A stretch of 64,000 nt of DNA from Clostridiales bacterium (GCA_022009995.1 CP091734.1:1-64000), one strand, 5' to 3'. Positions 1 through 9,989 are shown, counted from the first letter of the stretch. Numbers and translations: made by a program. The notes: generated by a model from the sequence alone, not told the origin.

Positions 1-474
1 AAGGCGACCAGTTTGAAATATACATTAGACCGTGAGGGCGAAGTCATCTTCAAAAGTACTCTCGCCGATTGGAGAACTGACCTTTTGCTGCACAGTACGC
101 ATAACGCTCAACAAAAACCTGCGGTATGTCCGTGGTCATCACCGACCGCGATGCTGTGATTGCGTGTGCCGGCGTACCGAAGAAAGAATACAATGAGAAG
201 AAGATCTCGGGTGAGATTGAAGATGTCATCGAGAGCCGTGCACTGTATGTCAGCAGTGCAGACGCACAGAATATCCCCGTGACTGAAGACGGCAGCAGCT
301 ATTTTCGGTCAGCTGCGCTATGCCTTATCATCAGCGAGAGCGACCTTGTCGGCTGCGTGTGATTTCGGTGCAGATGCCCGAAAACCAGAAACGCACAGCC
401 TCCGGCACGCGACGTGGAAATCAAACTGATTCAGACCGCCGCCTCCTTCCCTCGGCAAACAGCTGGAGGCCTGA
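1..474 (+). CDS. spoVT: Stage V sporulation protein T, 3' part, frame-broken
   Basis: SpoVT is an AbrB-family transcriptional regulator that acts in the forespore under sigma-G. The window opens inside the AbrB DNA-binding domain: pieces reading GDQFEIYIRP and DREGEVIF match the family's 'EGD.LEIFVDRDGEVI' region. The C-terminal GAF-like domain follows (SVVITDRDAVIACAGVPKKE, later SESDLVGCV and VEIKLIQTAASF). The last codons read QLEA-stop, ending at 474. At least four small indels separate these pieces, near positions 35, 70-110, 305 and 450, so no single frame spans the gene. The 5' end lies outside the window. Family identity is confident from the ordered pieces. Whether the breaks are real decay or poor sequence at a contig edge cannot be told here, though error is more likely. 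Confidence 0.8.
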
Positions 475-480
475 GCACGA

Positions 481-507
481 GGATGTCTCTCGAGAGACAT
501 CCTTTTT
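481..507. terminator. Bidirectional terminator between spoVT and hydA
   Basis: A perfect hairpin, GGATGTCTCTCGAGAGACATCC at 481-502 (stem GGATGTCTC / GAGACATCC), is followed by TTTTT on the plus strand. It lies 6 bases after the spoVT stop and just past the presumed end of the convergent hydrogenase gene. Confidence 0.85.
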
Positions 508-508
508 G

Positions 509-1933
509 TTATTTCAGCATAGAGATGGCGTCCGTACTGGTCTTTTTCCATCGCTTCTCTGCCGTATTTATCTACTTCGGCTTTGCTTTTCTCGCCGTGG
601 GTAAGACAGCCCGCGCCGCCGATACAACCGCCGATACACGCCATGCCTTCGATAAAGTTTGCGTCAAGTCTGCCCTTCGATTTTTGCAAAAGCGCAATCT
701 TACACGATTCGATTCCGTCGCATGAACAGGGTTTGAGTTCAAAAATCGCTGCCGTGTTCTTTCAGCCCTTCTCTCACCGCGTCGGCAAGTCCGCCGCACC
801 GCGCGAAAATTCGTCCGAAATACGACGCGTTGTCAAGCACGCCTTCGGGAAGCGTCGTAAGGTCGATATCGCGACTGTCGAACAACGCCTGCAACTCTTC
901 AAAGGTCATCGCGACGTCGACGTAAGGCTTTACTTCTTCCTTCTGCACTTCCGCTTTCTTTGCGGTGCAAGGTCCGATAAACACGACTTTGCAAGGCGCC
1001 TCGTTTTCTTTCAGATACTTTGCGATGGTTGCCATCGGCGAAAGATTATGCGACACGAACGGCACAAGATCCTTGAAATTCTTTTCGATATAATCCACGA
1101 ACGCGGGACAGCACGAACTTGTAAGGAAGCCTTTCAGCAAGTTCTTTCGACTCTGCGTCGGCAACCATATCCGCGCCGAGAGCCGCCTCGACAACGGTAT
1201 GAAAACCGAGTTCTTTCAGTCCCGTGACGACTTGTCCGAGCTTTGCGTAAGTGAACTGGCTCGACACCGAAGGCGCAACGACTGCGAACACCTTAAACTT
1301 CTTGTTTTTCGCGCTCTTTTTCAGAATATCGACGACGTTTATGATATACGACTTATCCGTGATCGCGCCGAACGGGCATTGATACACGCACGCACCGCAC
1401 GCGATACATTTTGAATTGTCAATGCACGCTTCCTTGTCCTCGCCCATCGAAATGGCTTTTACTTTGCACGCGGTCTCGCACGGACGGCGATAATTCTGTA
1501 TCGCGCTGTACGGACAAACCTTTGCACACGCGCCGCATTCTTTGCACTTCGTCTTGTCGATATGCGCGACGTGATTATGGTCAAAAGTTATTGCGCCAAA
1601 GCGACACACGTCCTCGCAACGGTGGGCAAGACAGCCCCTGCACGAGTTGGTGACTTCATAGCCGCCCATCGGGCATTCGTCGCACGCGATGTCGATAACT
1701 TCGATGACGTTCGGGTTGTTTTTTTGTCGCCGCCCATCGCCATTTTTGACGCGCTCCGTAAGGATTGCCCTTTCTTTATATACGCAACAACGCATCGTCG
1801 GGACTTTCCCCGGGACGATGATTTTCGGAATATCCAGAATGTTTTCTTCAAGCGTGCCTGCCCACGCCTGTTTTGCAACTTCACGCAGCACCTTATATTT
1901 GAGATACTGCACCTTTGTATCGAATTTTCTCAT
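509..1933 (-). CDS. [FeFe]-hydrogenase catalytic protein, group B-like
   Basis: Catalyses reversible proton reduction to H2 with reduced ferredoxin, in the cytoplasm. The N-terminal half carries a Cys-rich segment (CDECPMGGY...CRGC...CEDVC) and two classical 4Fe-4S motifs (CKECGACAKVCP, CIACGACVYQCP). The H-cluster domain shows all three signatures: TSSCCPAF (L1), GPCTAKKAE (L2) and EGMACIGGCIGGAG (L3). The TSCCPAF form of L1 and the ferredoxin-type N-terminus fit group B enzymes. The frame breaks near 1150 and 740, and once more close to the C-terminus, so the stop near 509 is an estimate. ATG at 1931-1933. It is the last gene of the adhE-hydrogenase operon, 18 bases after the SpoIIE-type phosphatase. 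Group assignment is inferred from motifs only. Confidence 0.88.
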
Positions 1934-1951
1934 TAAAAATAAAAACTCCGC

Positions 1952-3125
1952 TTAGAAATAACTGACTTTAATGCGTTTCCCCATTTGTTTCAGGCATTTC
2001 GACAACTCTTCGACAAGGTTCATTTTTATGTTGAAGTTTATCGGAAGGTCGGGATTCTGATGCGCGGGATTGACCGCACGCCCGACGAAAAAGTTTATAT
2101 CGGTGGCTTCTTCAAACAAAAGCCTTGCGATAAGACACGCGCCGTCGCGGCCGAAACTCCACTTTTCGTAAAGTTTATTTTCGTCCAGCGCGTCTTTTGC
2201 GTATTCCAGCACTTTGCTGACGGTAATAACGCCTTCCGTCACAAGGTCGACGCCTTCGATTTCCGCAATCGGGGGAACGTCGCCGCCGTCGTAACGGATA
2301 CTTGCGCGCAGGGGTTTTCCCAGATATTTTGCCGCAATCGACGAGGTTGTGCCGCCGCATACGATATGTTTGCCCTCTTTTGAGAAGAACAACGCCATCA
2401 TACGGTTTGCGTCGTCGCGGTTGGACGGCGGTCCGAAAAGAATATTCATCGGGACGCGTTGACGCACTTTTATGACGCACGCCGTGGCGTCGTCGCCCGG
2501 TTCCCCGCCGTACAGCCTGTTACATTCGTCGATAAGGATCGTGGAATAGGTTTTTGCGGTGTATCCTGCCGGCGCGATGGTTTCCAGAAAGTCGATAATA
2601 TCTTCCCGTTTCCAGCCGAAATTGTATTCGCGCCCGATGCCGGCATGCGGACAGCCGTCGCTCATCGCGACGAAAATGTCGTTTTCCTGCAATTTTATCG
2701 TGGATTTCAGAATCTTTTTTCCGCCGATATTCATCTCGATCTTCGGATAATCGAAGTTTTTCTCGTCGCGGATAAGGATAACCTGCGGATTGTCGTACTG
2801 AATGATTTCCGCCTCCCTGTTTTCAACGATGTGGATAATCGTGAAAGTGGAATACGCCACGCCCCTGACCGAGCAAATCGGCAAAGTTGCGGCAATGGTT
2901 TCCACACAGTCCTCGATTGTCAAACCTTCCGCCATCATCGTCGAAATGATTTTGGACGTGAGCGTCGACAAAATACTTGCCTTTTACGCCGCTGCCCAAA
3001 CCGTCGGCAAGCACGATAACCGTCGAATTTTCGTCCTGTTCGACGACGTCGACGTGATCGCCGCATAGTTGCTCGCCGAAGTGGTTTATGCTTTTATATC
3101 CGATGTCAACGCACAAATCATTCAT
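1952..3125 (-). CDS. SpoIIE/PP2C-type serine phosphatase linked to sensory hydrogenase
   Basis: A PP2C-like (PPM/SpoIIE) phosphatase. Metal-binding motifs are visible: VLADGLGSG near the start, VAMSDGCPHAG in the middle and PGDDATACVIKV further on. The last third (FGPPSNRDDANRMMALFFSKEGKHIVCGGTTS) is typical of the phosphatases found beside group C [FeFe]-hydrogenases. No anti-anti-sigma partner is encoded nearby. The start codon overlaps the 3' end of the sensory hydrogenase gene by 8 bases, so translation is probably coupled. The frame breaks once near 2975, between VLADGLGSGVK and TSKIISTMMAEG. Inference: it relays the redox or H2 state sensed by the upstream PAS hydrogenase. Its target is unknown. 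Confidence 0.82.
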
Positions 3126-4793
3126 TGTCGATTGATTCCTTTAATTTCGTCAACGCGATTTTGGTTTCCGCCGCGGTCTCGCCAAGAAGCGACGCGATTT
3201 CCTGTACGACGCGCATTTGCTTGTCGACGACCTTGTCGGCGATTTCGATTGTCTGGCGCGAGATGTTTTCTTTCTTTTCGCGCTCGGTTTCCTCGTCGGT
3301 GACGTCGCGCATTATGCAGATGAGAAGGTGATACGTCGCGTCGTATACGACGGTTTCTTCCACGTATTTTTTGTATTCCGCAAGGTAGATTCTTTGGTCG
3401 CGGACGTTGCGTTTTGTCGACAAAACCTGCAAAAATACCGCGGGATCCATAATCCTCACTACGGGCTCGCCGAGGATATCCGACGCGGAACGCAAGTTCA
3501 TGATTTTCCTTGCGGCGGCGTTGATTTGCTGCACTTCCAGATTTTCGTTCAGCACGAACAATCCGTTGGGCGTATTATTGACGATGCAGTCCGAAAAGCT
3601 TTCGGCTTTGTCTTTAAGATACGGCAGACACATTGAAATTTCCGCCTTGCCCTGTAATACGGCAATCGCCTTTTCGCGGCAGGTATTGTACCCGCAAGAG
3701 CCGCAGTTGAGTTCGTCTTCCTTTCTGTACTTGCCCATTTCGCGCAGTTCTGCGTTGATTTCCGCCTCGGACGGCATTTGCAGCGTATGTTCGATCGGCA
3801 CGAAATGTTTCTGATTTCAAGCGGCTCGGGCTGATTTACCGAAAAATCCTTGTCGCCGGCATACCTTGCGACCGCAGTGTAGTCTTTCACGGGGGAACGG
3901 TGGTATTTTTCCATAACGGGACCGCCCACGCAACTTCCGACGCACGCCGACATTTCGATGAAGCAGTTGTGCACGTTGCCGCTTTCGATATCTTTCAGAC
4001 ATTCTTTGCAGTTTTCCACGCCGTCGACCGCCATATAAGTGTACTTGTCGTTTTGAAGCGCCATCGTTTTAAGTATGCCGCCGGTTGTCGGGAAAAATCT
4101 TGCGCGGCTTTCGTTGAAGTCGTCCATATCCGATTCCGGCGCGATTCCTGCGTCTTTCAGCCATTCCGTAAGTTCCTCAAAAGTCAGGACGGCGTCGACG
4201 TACCCTTCGTAAAAATCCGCCTCGTCCTTTTTTGACACGCAAGGTCCGACGAAAACGACTTTTGCTTTTGCGTTGCGCGTTTTTATATCGCGCGCGTGCG
4301 CGAGCATAGGCGACAACACGTCCGCAAGATACGGCAACATATTCTGATAATATTTTTGGATAAGAAGGTTTACGGAATGGCAGCACGACGTGATAATAAC
4401 GTCGCGTTTGTCGTCCTTGACCATTCTTTCGTATTCGTTTTTGACGATTGTCGCGCCGATTGCCGTTTCTTCCACGTCGAAAAAGCCCAGTTTTTTCAAG
4501 GCTTTTCTCATGCCTTTTATGCCGATGTTTTCATAATTTGCGATGAACGACGGCGCAAGGCTGACGTAAACGGGATCGCCCGACTGAATAAGGACTTTCG
4601 CCTTTTCGACTTCGGACGAAATTTCTTTGGCATTTTGCGGACATACTACGAAGCATTGCCCGCACAAAATGCACTCGTTGCCGATAATGTGCGCCTGATT
4701 GCCCGAAAACCTGATGGACTTCACCGGGCAGTGGCGGATACATTTATAGCAGTTTTTGCAGTTTGATTTTTTGAGTGTAAGACAATCGGACAT
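3118..4793 (-). CDS. Sensory [FeFe]-hydrogenase with PAS domain (group C-like)
   Basis: A putative H2 or redox sensor. Domains in order: two 4Fe-4S ferredoxin motifs (Cys 12/15/18/22 and 41/44/47/51); an H-cluster domain with TSCCHSVN, GPCVSKKDEA and SACVGSCVGG; a further Fe-S motif (NCGSCGYNTCREKAI...MCLPYL); a PAS domain (NNTPNGLFVLNENLEVQQIN); and a C-terminal helical segment. L1 has His where catalytic enzymes have Pro (TSCCP), as expected of the low-activity sensory class. ATG at 4791-4793. The frame breaks once near 3805, between the H-cluster and Fe-S/PAS parts. It sits 10 bases after the second ferredoxin and overlaps the phosphatase gene. Established knowledge: group C enzymes with PAS domains are linked to kinases or phosphatases. 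The signal output here is inferred. Confidence 0.87.
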
Positions 4794-4803
4794 AAATCCC
4801 CCT

Positions 4804-5064
4804 TTATTTTCCGTCGCCGAGTTTCGGCACGATATGATCGTGCCAGAACTCCTTGAACGATTCGGGCGTAACGCCCGTGAAAATTTCATCGTTTACAGTA
4901 ACGGTAACGCCCACGCGGTTGCATTTGCCCGAGCAGAAACTTCCCGCAAGTATCACTTCATCGTCGAGTTTTTGCTCCTTAACACTCTTTTCGAACAACG
5001 CCACGATTTCGGGCGCGCCTTTTAAGTGGCAGGAACTGCCGACGCATATCTGTACGATAACCAT
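4804..5064 (-). CDS. Thioredoxin-like [2Fe-2S] ferredoxin (second copy)
   Basis: An 86-residue protein of the NuoE-C-terminal/thioredoxin-like ferredoxin type. The four cluster ligands are visible as CVGSSC near the N-terminus and CSGKC in the middle. It is similar to the gene immediately upstream but diverged, so the pair is an old tandem duplication. Its ATG overlaps the upstream stop by one base (TAATG), pointing to translational coupling. It probably moves electrons to or from one of the two [FeFe]-hydrogenases encoded next, but which one cannot be told. It is intact. Confidence 0.82.
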   Translation of the reverse strand: MVIVQICVGSSCHLKGAPEIVALFEKSVKEQKLDDEVILAGSFCSGKCNRVGVTVTVNDEIFTGVTPESFKEFWHDHIVPKLGDGK

Positions 5065-5306
5065 TACGCCCTCGAAAGAATTTCGGCTTTGAAGAAGTCG
5101 TCGACGGTCTCGGGGCTTACCGAAAAGAATTTGTCGTCAACCGTCACGCAGACGCCTTCCTGACATCTTCCCATGCAGAACGTGCCACCGAGTTCAACCT
5201 TGTCTTTAAGACCGTGCTCGTTGATAAGATATTGCAACCCTTCAACAACCTGTCTTGATCCTTTTATATGGCAGGAACTTCCTATACATACGATAACTTT
5301 AATCAT
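5064..5306 (-). CDS. Thioredoxin-like [2Fe-2S] ferredoxin (first copy)
   Basis: An 80-residue protein with CIGSSC at residues 7-12 and CMGRC in the middle, the ligand spacing of thioredoxin-like [2Fe-2S] ferredoxins such as the NuoE C-terminal domain and HydC/HndA N-terminal modules. It stands alone, without the flavin-binding or NADH-binding domains of a bifurcating hydrogenase. It lies 21 bases after the small-molecule kinase and overlaps the next ferredoxin by one base. It is intact. Role as an electron carrier for the downstream hydrogenases is inferred from the operon. Confidence 0.82.
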   Translation of the reverse strand: MIKVIVCIGSSCHIKGSRQVVEGLQYLINEHGLKDKVELGGTFCMGRCQEGVCVTVDDKFFSVSPETVDDFFKAEILSRA

Positions 5307-5327
5307 TTTTTCCCTCCTATGCGACTG

Positions 5328-6077
5328 TTATTGATATTCTACGACGTTTACCCATGACAACAGGAATTCGCGTTCCTTTTCGTTGCCCTTTACCGATTGC
5401 GAAGCCGCAACGATGGGCATCCATTTCTGGACGTATTGTTTTTTGGTATTGGTTTTTTCGCAGAACAAATCAAGATATTCGTTCGCCCCGTCGATGTCGC
5501 CGTTGAGCCAGAACAAAAGATAAGTCCTTGCGACGTCCGCCGACGCATTGCCCTGCGTTGCGTGCGACCAGTCGATGACGTACGCCGTGCCGTCGTCCGC
5601 GATGATTACGTTGGACGGGTTGAAGTCGCCGTGGCAAAGTTTATTGTGCTTCGGCATTCCTTCAAGCCTTGTGTGCAGGTCGTATCGAGTCGTCGCGTCA
5701 AGATCGGCTTCCGAAATTTTCCTGTTCATTTTGTCTTTCAGCCTGTTAAGAAGCGGACAGGTTTTGGACTGCACTTCAATCTGTAAATTCACGAAAAGTT
5801 CCAGATATTCGTGTTTTTTGTCGGGATTTTCAGCCATAAGTCTGTCCAGGGTTTTGCCCTTAATGAACTCGCTGACTATCGCCCATTTGCCGTCGATCGT
5901 TTCAACCGCCTTGATTTTCGGGATATTGAGCCCCGTTTCTTCGACGCGCGCCTGATTCAGCGCTTCGTTCAGAACGTCGGCTTTTTTGAAGTCTTTGTCA
6001 AACACTTTGACGCAGTTGTCGCCGTCGCGGTAAACCGTCTTATTGGTTCTTACTGCAATTACTCTGTCTAAATCCAT
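5328..6077 (-). CDS. Aminoglycoside/choline phosphotransferase-family kinase
   Basis: A 249-residue APH/choline-kinase-fold protein. The Brenner-type catalytic motif HGDFNPSNVII lies near residue 145, followed by the metal-binding YVIDWSHA. An N-terminal segment (NKTVYRDGDNCVKVF) fits the nucleotide-binding lobe. Start ATG at 6075-6077 with a purine-rich GGGAGAAGGG upstream; it overlaps the end of adhE by 10 bases. Members of this family phosphorylate hydroxyl groups on small molecules such as choline, ethanolamine, thiamine, sugars or aminoglycosides. Nothing in the sequence fixes the substrate, and a resistance role is not supported by the location between adhE and hydrogenase genes. It is intact. 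Confidence 0.72.
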   Translation of the reverse strand: MDLDRVIAVRTNKTVYRDGDNCVKVFDKDFKKADVLNEALNQARVEETGLNIPKIKAVETIDGKWAIVSEFIKGKTLDRLMAENPDKKHEYLELFVNLQIEVQSKTCPLLNRLKDKMNRKISEADLDATTRYDLHTRLEGMPKHNKLCHGDFNPSNVIIADDGTAYVIDWSHATQGNASADVARTYLLFWLNGDIDGANEYLDLFCEKTNTKKQYVQKWMPIVAASQSVKGNEKEREFLLSWVNVVEYQ

Positions 6078-8788
6078 ACCCTTCTCCCTTTATTTGAATT
6101 TTTCTTGTTATAAACCGTTTTGAAATCGCGGGGGTCGACGGTTTCCGTCACACCGACCACGGGTTCCGGCAACGGTTTTTCCGCAAAGGTTTTGCCGTAA
6201 TATGCGTTAAGGTACATTTGTTTGATTTCGCTCATAAGCGGATAACGGGGGTTCGCGCCGGTGCATTGATCGTCGAAAGCCTGCTCCACCATATCGTCAA
6301 GTCGATTCAGGAAATCCTGCTCGTCGGGGACGTACTCTTTGATGGTCTTTTTGATGCCGACTCTTTCTTTCAGCCCGTCGATAGCCTTGATAAGGTTTTC
6401 AAGTTTTTCTTCGTCGGTGTTGCCGAAAACCCCCAGGTATTCCGCAACTTCGGCGTATCTTCTCAGCGTGTGCGGGTGGTCGTACTGCGGGAACGTACCC
6501 ATTTTTGCGGGAACTTCCGCCGCGTTGAACCTTAATACTTCGTCAATCATAAGAGCGTTTGCCACGCCGTGCGGCAGATGATGGAACGCGCCGAGTTTGT
6601 GCGCCATCGAGTGGCATACTCCGAGGAATGCGTTTGCGAAAGCCATGCCCGCCATAGTCGCGGCGTTTGCCATTTTTTCACGCGCAAGCACGTCGGATTG
6701 TCCGTTGTCGTAAGCGCGCGGCAGATATTCGAAAATGGTTTTCAACGCTTTGAGCGCAAGACCGTCGGTGTAATCGGTTGCCATCATCGACGCGTACGCT
6801 TCCAGAGCGTGAGTTACGGCGTCGATACCGCTTGCGGCGGTAAGTCCGCGCGGCGCGCTCATATGGAAATCCGTGTCGATAATTGCCATTTTGGGCAAAA
6901 GTTCGTAGTCGGCAAGGGGATATTTCACGCCCGTTTTTTCATCGGTAATAACCGCAAACGGGGTAACCTCGCTGCCCGTGCCCGCAGACGTCGGGATTGC
7001 GATGAAGTACGCTTTTTCGCCCATCTTCGGGAAGGTGTAAACGCGCTTTCTGATGTCCATGAAACGCATTGCCATATCCATAAAGTCGGCTTCGGGGTGT
7101 TCGTACAAAACCCACATAATCTTGCCGGCGTCCATTGCCGAGCCGCCGCCGAGCGCGATAATGCAGTCGGGTTTGAACGCTCTCATTTGCGCCGCGCCTT
7201 CTTTTGCACAGGCAAGCGTCGGATCGGGAGCAACGTCGAAGAACGTCGTATGAACGATGCCCATCTCATCGAGTTTATCGGTGATAGGCTTCGTATAGCC
7301 GTTGTTGTAAAGGAAACTGTCGGTAACGATAAACGCCCTTTTCTTTCCCATTACCGTCTTTAACTCGTCAAGAGCGACGGGTAAACAGCCTTTTTTGATA
7401 TATACCTTCTCGGGTGCTCTGAACCACAACATATTTTCTCTCCTTTCCGCAACGGTTTTGATATTGATAAGGTGCTTTACGCCGACGTTTTCGCTGACGC
7501 TGTTTCCGCCCCACGTGCCGCAGCCCAATGTGAGCGACGGGGTAAGACGGAAGTTGTACAAGTCGCCGATGCCACCCTGCGACGACGGCGTGTTGACAAG
7601 CACGCGGCAGGTTTTCATACGGCTTTGGAACTCGTCAAGTTTTGCCCTTTCCGTTACTTCGTTGAGATATATGGACGACGTATGACCGTAGCCACCGTCT
7701 GCAATAAGTCTTTCCGCCTTTGTGAAGGCGTCCTGAATATCCTTCGCGCGGTACATTGCAAGTACGGGCGAAAGTTTCGTGCGCGAATTCTTCCGACAAG
7801 TCGACGCTTTCGACCTCGCCGATTAAAATCTTCGTGCCTTCGGGTACGGTTACGCCCGAAAGCGAAGCGATCGTCGCCGCTTTTTGTCCGACGATTTTCG
7901 CGTTGAGCGCGCCGTTTATCAATATTGTCTTTCTGACCTTTCGGTTTCTTCGGGATTCAGGAAATAGCAGCCCCTGTCCGCAAATTCGTTTTTAACGGCG
8001 TCGTAAACCTTGTCAAGGACGATGACAGATTGTTCGGACGCGCAAATCATACCGTTGTCAAACGTCTTTGAATGAATGATCGAGCTGACGGCAAGTACGA
8101 TGTCCGCCGTATCGTCGATGATTGCAGGCGTATTGCCCGCCCCGACGCCAAGCGCGGGTTTGCCCGACGAATATGCCGCTTTCACCATGCCGGGACCGCC
8201 CGTCGCAAGGATAATGTCGGCTTCTTTCATTATAAGGTTTGTCATTTCAAGCGACGGCACGTCAATCCAGCCGATGATGTCCTCGGGCGCGCCGGCTTTT
8301 ACCGCTGCGTCAAGGACGACCTTTGCCGCGGCAATCGTGCTCTTCTTTGCGCGGGGGTGCGGACTGATGATAATGCCGTTTCTCGTTTTCAACGAAATCA
8401 GCGTTTTGAAAATCGCGGTCGAAGTGGGGTTCGTCGTGGGGATAACCGCAGCGACAAGTCCGACGGGTTCGGCAATCTTTTTGATGCCGTACGCCTTGTC
8501 TTCTTCGATGACGCCGCAGGTTTTCACGTTGCGATACGCGTTGTAAATATATTCCGACGCGTAATGGTTTTTGATTACCTTGTCTTCGACAATGCCCATA
8601 CCCGTTTCTTCAACCGCCATTCTGGCAAGGGGTATACGCATTTTGTTTGCTGCGGTCGCCGCGGCAAGAAAGATTTTATCGACCTGCTCTTCCGAATAAG
8701 TCGAGAATTTCCTTTGCGCTTCGCGGACGACGGCGATTTTTTCGATGAGCGCGTCGACGCAATCGACTACTTTTACGTTGTTTTCCAT
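6068..8788 (-). CDS. adhE: Bifunctional acetaldehyde/alcohol dehydrogenase
   Basis: Reduces acetyl-CoA to acetaldehyde and then ethanol with two NADH, regenerating NAD+ in fermentation. The N-terminal aldehyde dehydrogenase domain has the nucleotide region VIPTTNPTSTAIF and the catalytic Cys in GMICASEQS. The C-terminal iron-dependent alcohol dehydrogenase domain has IALGGGSAMDAGK, the GTGSEVTPF motif and the metal-binding HSMAHKLGAFHHLPHG. About 890-905 residues, normal for AdhE. The frame breaks near 7930 and 7785, both in the linker region between the two main open segments. It is the first gene of the operon that continues into hydrogenase genes. Two Rex-like operators lie 110-155 bases upstream, so NADH-dependent repression is likely. 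Confidence 0.93.
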
Positions 8789-8896
8789 TTGAAACTCTCC
8801 CGTACGTATTTATTTTACATTTTATCTGCGACTTCGGCAAGCGTATAAGCGGTATTTTAACGCATAAACGTTACTTTTCGTCGCGGTTGTCAAACT

Positions 8897-8914
8897 TTGT
8901 TAAAATTCTAACAA
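8897..8914. promoter_or_regulatory. Rex-like operator, proximal to adhE
   Basis: TTGTTAAAATTCTAACAA is an 18-base palindrome matching the clostridial Rex pattern TTGTTAA-N4-TTAACAA at 13 of 14 fixed positions. Rex represses fermentation genes when NADH is low, and adhE is a classic target. Confidence 0.72.
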
Positions 8915-8924
8915 TCTTTTGACA

Positions 8925-8942
8925 TTGTTAATAATATAACAA
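8925..8942. promoter_or_regulatory. Rex-like operator, distal to adhE
   Basis: TTGTTAATAATATAACAA matches the same Rex pattern with one mismatch. Its centre lies 28 bases from the first site, close to three helical turns, which would allow two dimers on roughly the same face of the DNA. Confidence 0.7.
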
Positions 8943-9029
8943 TCTTTCGGCAATGTGAAATAGTACTTTTATATGCTTATATATCAAAATATATATACGT
9001 CTTTAATTCTGCCCTTACTTAAAGAAAAT

Positions 9030-9057
9030 AAAAAACCGATTGTATTAATACAATCGG
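9030..9057 (-). terminator. Terminator of the LysR gene
   Basis: Stem CCGATTGT / ACAATCGG (9036-9057) is followed on the minus strand by a T-run (A-run at 9030-9035). It separates the LysR gene from adhE transcription. Confidence 0.85.
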
Positions 9058-9068
9058 CAATTTTTGAT

Positions 9069-9989
9069 TTACAAATAACTCCTTGCCTCGCACAGTTTCG
9101 TGATGAAAGTCTTGTCAAGGGCCGTCAGGTGATAATCTTTTTTATATATCAGCACGTCTTTGTAAACCTTTGCGTTTTCGGCGCAGGGTTTTGCGGTAAG
9201 CCCGTATCTTTCAAGGGTTTCAACCGGCACGGGCGACACCCACATGAACGTTTCGTCGTTTTTTGACAAGACGTCGAACTGGCTTCCCCTTTCAAACACG
9301 AATATTCTGCGCGTTATTTCGCCCTGCAATTCGTCCTTTCTGACTTCCGCCAAAGGAAGGGACGGCACGAACGGATCGGCGTGCGCGATTTCGATGTAGT
9401 TTTTAAGGTCGGAAAACCTGATTTCGTCAAGTTCGTTCAGCGCGCTTGTTTTTGAAAACACGAGAACGTGGTGAAATTCCGAAATAAGTTCGTGATTCAA
9501 CCCGCGTTGTTCCGCCATTTCCTTGAAATATTTATCGTACTGCGCGGCGTAACGGACGATGCCGAGTTTATAATCCTTTTCCAAAATGTTGTTTATCGCG
9601 CGCAACGCGTTGGTTTCCTTATAAAAGATTTCGAAATTTCCTTCCTTTTCCAGACACTTCGAAAACTCCGCAAAAGCACTTGAAATATAACTTGCGCGCG
9701 GAACGGATATGGAAAACGACTTTTTCTCGTTCTCCTGCCCCTTGAACGCGTTTTCAACCTCGTTTATCTGGCGCAGAATCGCTTTTCCGTATTCGATAAG
9801 ACGTTCCCCGTCGTGGGTAAGCGTCATACCCTTTGAGTTTCTGTCGAAAATCGTAATTCCAAGGTCTTTTTCCAATTCCTTAATCGCGCGGGAAAGGTTG
9901 GGTTGCGCGATGTACAGTTCTTCCGCAGCCCTTGAAATCGATCCGATCCTTGCCACTTCGACGGCATATTTCAAATACTGTATATTCAT
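9069..9989 (-). CDS. LysR-family transcriptional regulator
   Basis: A 306-residue LysR-type regulator. The N-terminal winged helix-turn-helix (residues 1-60: YLKYAVEVARIGSISRAAEE...IAQPNLSRAIKELEKDLG) is canonical. The rest is the periplasmic-binding-protein-like effector domain. It is intact, with its own terminator. It sits between gdhA and adhE and is transcribed in the same direction as both, so the usual divergent LysR-target arrangement is absent. Neither the inducer nor the target can be read from the sequence; the flanking gdhA or adhE are only guesses. Confidence 0.88.
   Translation of the reverse strand: MNIQYLKYAVEVARIGSISRAAEELYIAQPNLSRAIKELEKDLGITIFDRNSKGMTLTHDGERLIEYGKAILRQINEVENAFKGQENEKKSFSISVPRASYISSAFAEFSKCLEKEGNFEIFYKETNALRAINNILEKDYKLGIVRYAAQYDKYFKEMAEQRGLNHELISEFHHVLVFSKTSALNELDEIRFSDLKNYIEIAHADPFVPSLPLAEVRKDELQGEITRRIFVFERGSQFDVLSKNDETFMWVSPVPVETLERYGLTAKPCAENAKVYKDVLIYKKDYHLTALDKTFITKLCEARSYL

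Noticed and set aside
5328..6077. Aminoglycoside resistance gene
   Set aside because: The APH fold is shared by many metabolic kinases, and the gene overlaps adhE in a fermentation operon with no mobile-element signs.
9468..9683. Plus-strand ORFs opposite LysR and other minus-strand genes
   Set aside because: They have no family resemblance or Shine-Dalgarno and are frame shadows of well-supported genes.
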